Assembly (NCBI GenBank): GCA_001724315.1 | Contig: MEEC01000056.1 | Coordinates: forward strand, 1 to 12,225 | Direction of reading: 5' to 3' | Origin: Lautropia sp. SCN 70-15 | GTDB taxonomy: Bacteria; Pseudomonadota; Gammaproteobacteria; Burkholderiales; Burkholderiaceae_E | DNA: 12,225 bases | Part shown: one piece after another, positions 1-9,200 of the stretch | Position numbering within the stretch: the first letter of the stretch is position 1 | Layout: every line of letters starts with the position of its first letter | Program-made: the position numbers and the translations under genes | The notes under the pieces: model-generated | What the model was told of the DNA's origin: nothing | Seen by the model: only the letters and a program-made list of their open reading frames with translations | The model's database searches: none

Positions 1-195
1 ATGGCTATCCGCCCCCGCCAGCGCCAGCGCGTAGCCCGCGCGCGACTTCAGCGTGCCCTGCGGCGTCACGTCCACGTTGAACGCATCGCGCAGGAGGTGT
101 CCGCCCGTGTCCTTGGGCAGCGCCATCTTGAAATCGGGCGCGCGGTTGTCCATCCCGAATGGGAATGGTCCGATGCGCTGGGTTTTTGCTGCCAT
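1..195 (-). CDS. Phage virion structural protein, N-terminal part (runs off left edge)
   Basis: The minus-strand frame opens at ATG 195 and stays open to the left edge, giving 65 residues that begin MAAKTQRIGPFPFGMDNRAP. The GMDNR segment, followed by an LRDAFNVDVTPQGTLKSRAGY segment at about residues 35-55, resembles the start of phage tail or portal-proximal structural proteins (connector or DNA-stabilisation type). In these, a conserved 'LRDAxNVDxxxxGxxxxRxGY' stretch opens a beta-rich protein. The exact family is a judgement from memory. The gene lies 39 bases downstream of the giant gene's stop and is presumably in the same late transcript. The start is favoured because a 28-bp element and a hairpin precede it. 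There is no classical Shine-Dalgarno at normal distance: GGAG and GGGG lie upstream of or inside the hairpin. Confidence 0.75.
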   Translation of the reverse strand, partial: MAAKTQRIGPFPFGMDNRAPDFKMALPKDTGGHLLRDAFNVDVTPQGTLKSRAGYALALAGADSH

Positions 196-215
196 GCCGG
201 GGAGTGTTCCCCGGC
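196..215 (-). promoter_or_regulatory. Hairpin abutting the start codon of the left structural gene
   Basis: GCCGGGGA and TCCCCGGC form a perfect 8-bp inverted repeat around a 4-base loop, and its 3' end touches ATG 195. On the minus strand the GGGGA of the 5' arm is the best nearby anti-SD match and would be sequestered if the stem forms. Alternatively, folding would bring the upstream GGAGTGGGG (about 216-224) close to the ATG. No U-tract follows on either strand, so it is not a standard terminator. A role in translational control is inferred. Confidence 0.5.
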
Positions 216-221
216 CCCACT

Positions 222-249
222 CCAGCGCCAAACCCTATACGGGGGCACC
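222..249 (-). promoter_or_regulatory. 28-bp repeated upstream element, copy 1
   Basis: This stretch matches 10227-10254 at 24 of 29 aligned columns by hand. The shared minus-strand core is CCCCC, then C or G, then TATAGGGTT. The TATAGGG block places its first G (235) 40 nt before the start codon at 195; in the other copy the distance is 39 nt. The copy overlaps the giant gene's stop codon, whose TAG is part of TATAG. It could be a phage promoter (TATAGGG recalls the initiation region of T7-type promoters), a -10-like box, or a leader element. Only the recurrence and spacing are observed. Confidence 0.5.
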
Positions 250-3200
250 CTGCGCCAGTGCAAACCGCCCCTGCTCCATCGCATCCCTGCGCTTGGCCGG
301 CAGGTACACGCCCTCCTTGGCCTCACGGATGCGTTTTTGCCGCTGGGCAACGCTTTGCATCAGATTGAGCGGCAGGATGCGTCGGGCCGGATTCTTCTCG
401 TTGAACTTGGCAATCGCCTCCCGCGCCTCGGTCTTGCCCGCCTCATCCCCGGCCATCGCCGCCATGGCGAACTGCTCCACCAGGGCACTGCGCCGCGCCT
501 GCAGCGCGCGGTCGTGCTGGACGATGGCGCTCTTGCCCTCATAGGAGCGGCGCACGTCCGACGGCGAGAACCCTGCCACCTGGCCCCACAGCGCAGCGGC
601 GTCCACCTCGTCCTGCACCACGATGCCGGTCTTGTCCTTGACCCCCTCGCTCTCGTAGCGCCAGGCCTTGAGTGGCCCGCGCGCCACGCTTGGCGCCATC
701 GCTTCGAGCCCACGCAGATAGCGCCCCTGGCTCATCTCCTGGACCCCCTTGAGCACGTTGACACCGATACCGGCCACCGGCCCGAGAGCGGCCGTCATTG
801 CCGATTCGGCCAGCCGCTGTCCTTCCATCCCCTCCTGCACGTCGGGGAAGATGAGCCGGTCGAGACCGACGCGGCCCGACACGTCCCACGGCGTGAGGCG
901 CGAGAGGCCATGCGCCAGCACCTCGGCACTCTTTTGCCCGAAGGTATCGGCCAGCAGGTTCTGCAGCGCCACCTGGGCGTCCCAAGGTTCATCATCGTCA
1001 CCGCCCAGCATCGAGGCTGCCGCCAGCAGAGTCGTCACCATCGGCAGGCCCAGCACACCGGCGGCAGCCGCGTGCATGGTCAGCAGCCCGCCCAGCGTCT
1101 TGCGGGCTTCGGCGCGGGCTTCGGGCGTGGCCCCTTTGAGCGACTGGTGCGCGCTGCGCGCCAGGGTGTAGATCATGTTCTGGCTGTACTGCTTGAACAG
1201 CAGGAGCACGCGCGCCGTGTTGCCCTGCATGATGCGGGCGCGGTTGCTAGCCGAGTAATCAAAGTGCCCCTTGTAGGTGGCATCCGCCGCCTGCTCGTAG
1301 GCGCTTTGGTGGCTCGCTCCAGCTTCGCGCGCCAGCCGGTAGGCGGCCACAAACGTCACTTGCCGGTTGAAGCGCTCGGCATGGTGGAACATGAAGCTGG
1401 CCCACTTCATCACCGGGCGCAGCTTCCACATCACCCCGGCATCCTCGCCCTGCGAAATCCCGGCCAGGTCGTGCGCCATGGTCACGTCGATCACACCGGT
1501 GCGAACCGCCTCATCGTAGGCCTGGCGCTCCTGCGCCGTCAGCGCGCCTGTGATGTCGTTCCTGCCGCGCGCCGCCTCGCCGCTCGCCTTGAGCAGCGCC
1601 GCGCTCGCTTTACCGAAGCCCCACTTGGCTCCCATGATCGGGTAGGCCACAAGCGCCGTCTGGCTCAGGTTCACCATCGCCGAAGCAGGCGACAAACCCA
1701 GGTGGAAGATGAAGCCGAAGCTGGTCAGCGCCGTGGACAGCGGGTTGCTCTTGGGGTTCATCAGCGATTCGTGGCGCTTGTTCATCTCGTCCACCACGCG
1801 CTGCGCCTTGGGCTGGTCGAAGTCCTCCACTTCTTTCCAGTCGTCCACGTGCTGCTGCATGGCGTTCAGCTCGTCCTGCATCAGGTCCGAGTAGCGCAGC
1901 TTGGCCAGATACCGTGCGCCGTGGAACATATTTTGCGCAAAGGCCCGGCGCGCATCCTGGCTGAAGCCCGGCGTGCCCTTCCTGTGGATGCCGTGCTTGG
2001 CCCAGGAGAGATCAGGCAGCGAAGACAGGTACAACTGCCCCAGCGTGTCCTCCAACTCCGCGCGGGCCGCCGCGTCCATGTCCTGCTTGTCCAGCACCGC
2101 GTACAGCTCGGTCATGAAGCCCCGGCCCACGGCATCCCGGCCGGCGATGAACTCCTTGCCAAGAATCGGCCGCGCCACCGTGTGCCCGCTGCCCGCAGGG
2201 AACGCCTTGAGCAGGCTCGTCCGCAGCGCCTGTGCCTCGGCCATGGTTTCGGCGCGGTTGACACTCGCCACCTTGCCGTCAGCGTCCTTGACCACCACCA
2301 CGTATTGGCCAAAGCGCGCCAGCGGGAAGTACACCCCCTTCACCGCCTTGAAGAACTCATCGTCCATCTGCTTGAGCAGCGCCGCCTTGCGCTCGCCCTT
2401 CAACTCGCTGCGCTCGATCCGGTCCTTGATGGCCTGGCGCACGTTGGCGTGGTGCGTCTGGTAGGCGCTGCGGGCATCGAGGTAGACCTGTTTAGCTTCT
2501 GGCGTCAGCGCATTGAAGCGCGCGCGCAGCATCTTGTAGCGCATCTGGTCGTCGCCGGGCACATGCTCCTTGGCCGGGTCCATCTGCGCCAGCGTGGCAT
2601 CGTGCATCAGCTCGGCAAGCTGGCGTTCGTCCTTGAGCTTGCCCCAGGCGGTGGCCAGCTTGTCGGCATTGGCGCCGACCTCGTTCTTGTCCGCCTCCAT
2701 CTGGGCGGCCAGCTTGTTGTACTGCGCGAGCGGCAGCGCGTCGCCGTAGATATCCACGATCTGGCGCCGGCCCAGGGTTTGGAGGCCCAGGCCCAGGTAA
2801 TCTGTCGCCTTCCAGTCGGCGCGCTGCTTGAGGTTGGTGGCGGATACCGCCTTGATGGCATCGCCCGCGCGCTGGGCGGCGTCGCCCTCCGCTACGCTGC
2901 GGCTGTAGAAGAGTCCTTTGACCGATGGTAGCGATTGATCTGCGAGCCGAAGCAGATCCTCCAGAAGTCCATCGGGTCGCCCGTCAGCTCCTCGTTGCGC
3001 TTGGCCTTCGCTGCGTACAAGGGATGCGAGGACAGCTCGTCGCGCAAGCGTAGAGCCCCCTGCTCGGCTTCTTCTGCCGAAACCCGCCTCCGAGATGGCC
3101 CTGATCGCTTCACGGTCGAGCGTGCTTCCGCTTGCATCTCTAAACGCTCCGCCATCTGGATCAATTCGGATCGAGTCATCGCCATACCCCGCATTGTCCA

Positions 3201-6200
3201 AGGCCTTCAGGTTCAGGTCAATGAGGCGGCGGATATTGCCCAAGTCGTCTCCATAGACCCACTTGAGCGGCGGGATGCCCAGGCGCTTGTCGCCCGATAC
3301 CTGTCTCGGGTGCGGCGCCAGGTGCGCCGTGGTGCCGAACTTGAGCGCGCTCGAGAGCATCTGCTCAGGCCGGCGCGTCATCGCATCGTCGCTGAAGCCG
3401 GCCGGGTCGCCAATGAAGATCATGCCGTTGTTGTGCGCGAAATTGGCGGCGATGGCATAGACCTCGCGCCCGCCCTCCCCGCTCTCGAGCGCCGAGACGT
3501 CGATCCACACGTCGCCGGTGCCCTCTGGCACATCCTCGGGGTTCTCTCCCGGCCGCTTGATCAGGCTGTCCGTGGCCTCTCCGTCCACGTAGTCGAACTG
3601 GTAGCGGCTCAGGCCCGTGGGCGCCACCATGAGCGATACGGTCTTGCCGTTGGCCATCGTGAGCTTGTAGTCCTGCCGGCCCGGCAGGCCGGGCACGCGC
3701 CGCACCTTGATGGCCGGGTCCACGTCGGCGGCAATTTCCGCCACAGTTTTGCCTTGCGACTTCGGGATCTGGAACAGCTCATCCACGCGACTGAGCGCCG
3801 CCAGGGCATTGCCAGCATCGGAGGTCACCCCATCCAGCGCCCCCGCGTGCTCCGGGTTCTCGCGCTGCGCGATGCCGAACGCCAGATTCACCAGATCCTG
3901 CGTGTCGAACAGGTCTGGCTTGGTGCTGAGTTTGTTCCACACCTGGCGCAGCATCGCGCGCACCTGCGCGAACCAGCGCGCCACCGTGCCCGGCTTGGCC
4001 AGCATGTTCGGGCGAACACCCTCTTCCAGCGCCACCTGCACCGCGTAGGGGAACAGCTCCTGGCTGGAATACTCCTTCCTGGCCTCCCCCGCCGGCCGCG
4101 ACTTGCGCACACGCGCCGCCGCCTCGTCGTGCACAAAGCGCTCCATGCTGCCCTCTGGCGCGCTGGCCCACTTGCCAATGGCGCCATGCAGCTGGTTCCA
4201 GCCCGCTTCGCCCAGCACCGCCTGGCCGTGCTTGTGCATCAGCTCGTGCACCACCACGCCGAGCTCGTCACCGGCGCGGATGTGGTCGGCAATCAGGAAG
4301 ACGGTCTTGGTTTTCGGGTCAAAGAAGCCCAGCGCATTGCCGGCCTCGCCACCGGCCTCCATCGAAACGCCGCCGATCAGCGGCTCCCAGTCCTGCTTGA
4401 TCTCGGCGGACGTTGCCACCACGATGCGCCCGAGGCCATTGGGCAGCAGCCCGAGGCCGTTGACGACCTCGCGCACCGCCGCGCGCACCGAATCTTTGGT
4501 GGCGCGTGCGCGCGGCCGAATGCTCACCAAGTCCTGAGCCAACTCGGGGGACATCTTCGGCTGGGCACGCGCTTTGGCGGGCGAGCGGCTGAACATGGCC
4601 ATACCCTTATCCGTCTGCTTGGTCTTGATGGTGCTCGCCAGCTTGTCAAACGCCGCATTGATGCGTGCGCGTTCCTCTCCCGTGGGGTAAGGGTTGCCCT
4701 TGTAGCCGCCACCAGCAAAGCGGTCTTCCTCCACGCCGTGGACCAGGTAATCCGACCGGGCGCCCATTGCGGTCACGCGATCAAATACCCAGCTCTCAAA
4801 GGCACGGGCGAACATCTCCGTGGGGCGAACCCAGTATCCGTCCACGGACTTGCCAGACAGCGCCTGCGCCTGGCTGGCGTAGTCGCTGCGCCCGCGTCCT
4901 GCGTACAGCTTGCCCTCGGGATCGTTGCGCAGTTCGTTCAGGGCCTCACGCTTGTTTTGCACCATGTTCTGGTACATGGCCTTCATCTCTGCGTCCTGCT
5001 CGCCGCGTGCCAGCGCTTCAGTGCGCTCCAAATCAAGCTCTTGGCTGCGCACCATCTCGGCCTTGGTGATCTGCTTTTGGAACAACGCGCGCATCACCTC
5101 GTCAAACGCCGCCGCCATCTCCGGGCGCAGGTTGTCCAGACGCCTTTTCTCGACGGCCTTCCACTCGTTGCCGACTCGCTCATGGCGCGTGCGCGGCACA
5201 CCGTTGTACTGGTCTTCGGAGTACCAGCCAGACGCGCCGCGCGCCTGCGTTGTGTAGGCATCGGCCTTATCCAGTTCGCCAAAGTAGTGATCCATGGCGT
5301 GCGCCCACTCATGGGCCATCGACCCGCCACCGCGAATCTTGGTCATGTTGATGACCAGTTTGCCGGGCTCGTAGTGGGCGGCGAACCTGCCGCCACCACG
5401 GGCGCCGAAGGCCATGCCAAGCGTGCCGTTCAAGCTCATGGCCTTGGGTGGCACGCCCATGATCTCGGCCAGGTCCATCAAGCCGTCATAGGCCATGTTC
5501 AGGATGCGCTGGCGCTCGTCCTGGGCGGACCAGTTGCCAAATTCCACGCCCCGGAACCCTAAATCGCGCACGAAATCCTCGGACGTCACATCGCGGTCGA
5601 TGCGCTGGGGCAGGTTTTCGCGCTTGAGTTCATCCAGGTTCGGGCGCACAGGCTCAGGCTTGCCGTCCTTCTTGCCCTTCATGTCGCGCTCGTACACCGT
5701 GGCCGCTGCCGCCTCGGCATCTGCCTTAGTGGGAGCGTAGGCAACCGTCTTGTTGTCCTTGGTATTCACCCGGAAGAACCCGGCCTCGATCTGCTCGCGG
5801 GTCAGCGGCGTACCCGCTTCGGCGGAGCGCTCCATGTACATTTCAATGCCGCGCTCGGTGGTGCCTGGCCCACCGTCCATGCGACTGACCGACAGGCGAG
5901 ACTTCCACGGATCGGCCTTGGCGGGGAATCCATCCTCCACCAGCTTCTTCGCCTTGGACATTTCCGTGTAGCCCAACACAAACGGATCGCTGCGGCCCTT
6001 GTACACAGAGAACAGCAGCTCGCGCGCAATCGACTTGGCCAGCGGGTCTGCCGTATTCAGGCCAGCACGCTTGCGAATCTCCAGGTACGCATTCTTCACC
6101 GCCTCCGGCCCATTGGCCTCGGTGTAAACATCGCGCACGATCCGCATCATCTGCACGTACTGGCGCCGACCCTCGGGGGTGTTCTTCTTCGGCTTGGCGG

Positions 6201-9200
6201 CCAACTGGTCGTAGATCGTCTTGACCATGGCCGCCGTCACCGGCTCGGCTGCGGCAGACAGCGCCTCGTAGTCCGGCTTCCACACATTGGCCTTGGTTGC
6301 CAACTCGGCGCCTTCGGCTTCGGTCATGGCGTCCAGGTCGTCCAGATTCAGGCCACGCTCTTTCCATCGGTCTTTGCGTGCGCCTCCGATTTTCTCGCCA
6401 GCGTCTTCGATGGGCGATGCCTCTGAAGCCCCTTGCTTTACCTTCTTGCGGTTGTCTGCGCGGGCCTGCTGCTGGGCGTCCTCTACGTCTGCGCGGGTTA
6501 TGGGTTGCGCTACAGGTTCTGTAGCTGCTGCCTTTGCCGGACGATCCGCGCCCTCACCAACTACACCGCCAGCCGATTCCCCGGCGCCACCTGCATCAGG
6601 TACAGCCGTTCGCACAGCGGCGCCAGGCTTTGCGGTACCGCCTCCTGCCCGCTGTCCAGTACCGACAGCAGGTGCCGCGCCTGCACCCGGTCCGCCTGCC
6701 CCGTCCTGCGCAGGATCAGCAGCGCCTGGTGCGCGCTCATCTGCCAGCCGTAGATTTCGTGGGGATGCAGCATCGGGCGCTCCTTGGGTCGATTGCGCAC
6801 CGCTGGCGGCGGCGACGCTTGGAAACTCTGCCGCCTGCGCCAGCACTTCGCGGATCGGAGCCTGCAGGCGGATCACCTTCACCGGCTCGCCGTTGGCACG
6901 CCTGGCCAGCCACTGGTGATGCCCGTCCACCACATAGCCGTCCGACGACACCAAGATGGAGCGGTCGCCGCCCGGGAAGGCACGGGCCTTCTCCACCTTG
7001 GCCGGCGAGAACTCCGCCTGCGTGGGCTTGAGGTCGTTCGCCGGCATCTCGCCGGCGCGGCTGTCGATGCCTCGGGCCTTGAGGAAGTTCACCAGGGCGC
7101 CCCGGTGCGCGGCCCGGATCTGCGGCATCTCGGCGCGCGGCACGCCCAGGGTCCCCGTCTCTGGGGCGAAGGCGCTCCACTCGCGGTCGATCTTCCCGGC
7201 AGACAGGTCGGCGCCATCCTGCTGCACGCCGGCGCGCTGCGCATCCGCCGCATCAATCTCAGCCACCACTTGCGCCAGCCGCTTGCCGCGCGTCTCGATG
7301 CCCATGGCCTTGGCCACCGGGCCAGCCTTGAGCATGCTCTTGCGCCAGCCATCCGGGCGGGCTACTGCGGTTTGCGGCGCTTGTCCTTGCGCGCCTGCCG
7401 CTGCGGACTGTTTGCCACCGGATTGCACGCTGCCTTGCTGGGCTGGGCCTGCTGCGGCCTTCCGGCTGTTACTTCTTTTTGGAAACAGGCTGTCCGGTGC
7501 TCCGCGCTCACGGCTGTAAATGCCCTCTTTGACCAGTCGATTGAACTCCTCCAGCGGCAATCCAAGAGAATTGGCGCCGATTTCCGCCTGCGTGTAACCT
7601 GCATCGACCAACTGATTGACCAGCGCTTCGCGCTCTTGCGCCATGCGCAGCATTTGCGCAGCATCGTTGCCTTGCATAGCTGTATCGGCCCTGGCGGCTG
7701 CGACAAAGTGATCGCGCAGCAACTTTTCTGCGAGCGCGCCACGGCCACGCTGGATCGCTTGCGCCAGCGCATCCGCTTCATCTTCCGCCCAGTCGCTCAA
7801 CGGCAGGCCAGCGCCGTCAACGTAGCGCACCATGCCTTGCACCATGCCCCTGTCAGCGGTCTCTAGTCTTGCGCCTTGGGGCAGTCTTTGCGGCGCAGCT
7901 TGCGCGCCTGCCGTTGGCGTGCCTTGCGCTCCATCGTTCTGAGCCGTGGCGGCATTGGTCAGCCCACCCGCTTGTAGGCCACTTCCTCCAGCCGGCGCGG
8001 TGCTGGGCGCAGCGGTTGCTGCTGGGCGCGCCTGGCCTCCTGCTTGCGTTGATTGCGCGATGCCTTGCTGGGCTTGGGCGGCTTCAGGGCCATTGGTCAC
8101 TCCTGTGGTGGTGGGGGAAACGGGCGCAGGCCCAGCGGCTTCCAAGGCACTGGCTCGGGCTGCGGGAAGGGTTTGGGCGGGAGCGGCAGCTTGTTGCGTG
8201 GCAGCTTGGGCATTGGCGGCCTCCTGGCGCTTGGCGCGGATGCGCTCCAGGCCCTCGCGCAAACTGGTTGGCGTTCTCAGTGGCGCATTGCCGTTTCCTC
8301 GTCCACGAGGCTGTGCAGCGCCAGGTTTTGCACCGCCCGCTCCAACTGCGGTGGAACGTCCAGCGTTTGATTTATTTGCGCCGCTTCCATCAGGAATTGC
8401 AAGTGATGGGCTTCGGGCTCGGTCATCACCCACTGGTCCACCCAGTGCTGGTACTGCGGCTCCAGGGGTAGGTGATGGGTTGGCAAGGCGTTCTCCTTCG
8501 GCGCGTTGCTGCCGGATGCGGTCCAGCGCTTCCCGCAGATTGGTGGGCGCTGGCAGGGCTTGGCGTCCTGCTGGCTGCTGACTCACTCCAGATTGGGCGG
8601 CATCAATCAACCGGCGCGGCGTACCGATGGCGCGGTCTTCCACCACGCGGCCCTGCACGTCGATAACGTTGCTCTCGTTCGTGACGCCTGGCCCAGTCTG
8701 GCGCGTCTGAAGTGCGCGGCCAGTGGCGCCAAGGAACTGCACAGGGGTCGCGCCCGTATCCACCGCCGTGGCCGCAGCCGCCGAAAGAGGTCCTGCCGTG
8801 CGGTCGATGCCCATTTGCTGCGAGAGCGGGCGCTGGTCTATGGCGGGCGCTTCTGCGCTGACTTCGGGCGCCGGGCGCAGTGCATCGAGCTCAGCCTGGG
8901 CCGCGTCGCGCGCGCCGATCAAGCGCTTGTCCCATCCATTGGCTTGCGCCTGCTGCTGCACGAATGCGAGGCGCTCCTCGGCCGCGGCGATGCGCTCGAC
9001 GTCGGTCGGCGGTTCGACCGGCGCGGGCTGGTCGGGCAAGGGTTCAGTGGCGGAAGGTTCGGCAGGGGGCAGAACGCCACCCAGCGCGGCATCCATCTGG
9101 TCCAACGTAGGTGCTGCTCCAGGCGCATCCGGCGCAGGTCCAGGTGCGGGCGGTTCTCCGGGCGCCAGGGGCGGAGCGTCTGCGGCGGCAGCTTCTGCGG

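Noticed and set aside
1..2931. 976-codon open frame on the plus strand, antisense to the giant gene
   Set aside because: Its His/Arg/Leu/Val-rich composition is typical of the complement of a GC-rich gene, and the opposite strand encodes recognisable PLxRFG/LPD38 sequence.
2935..5562. 875-codon plus-strand open frame
   Set aside because: Antisense to both metallopeptidase-motif regions of the giant protein; biased shadow composition and no domain features.
6433..6753. Plus-strand ORF with a hydrophobic start (MLYLLAVVCAGLLLGVLYVC) suggesting a membrane peptide
   Set aside because: Complement of Gln/Ala/Lys-rich giant-frame codons, a common source of false hydrophobic segments; no RBS seen and a Cys/Arg-rich tail.
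7362..7511. Possible further nested +1-frame ORF from GTG 7511 (49 aa, basic tail QRQARKDKRRKPQ)
   Set aside because: The frame matches the nested set and the tail resembles the fourth ORF, but the only SD-like string (GAGGG) is about 11 nt away and the first half overlaps well-structured giant-protein sequence.
7845..7863. Independent giant-frame restart at M786/M791 just after the nested block, which would split the giant gene
   Set aside because: AGGGG is one base from the first ATG and about 13 from the second, both poor spacings. The frame is open without interruption, so a single giant product is simpler, though the split is not excluded.
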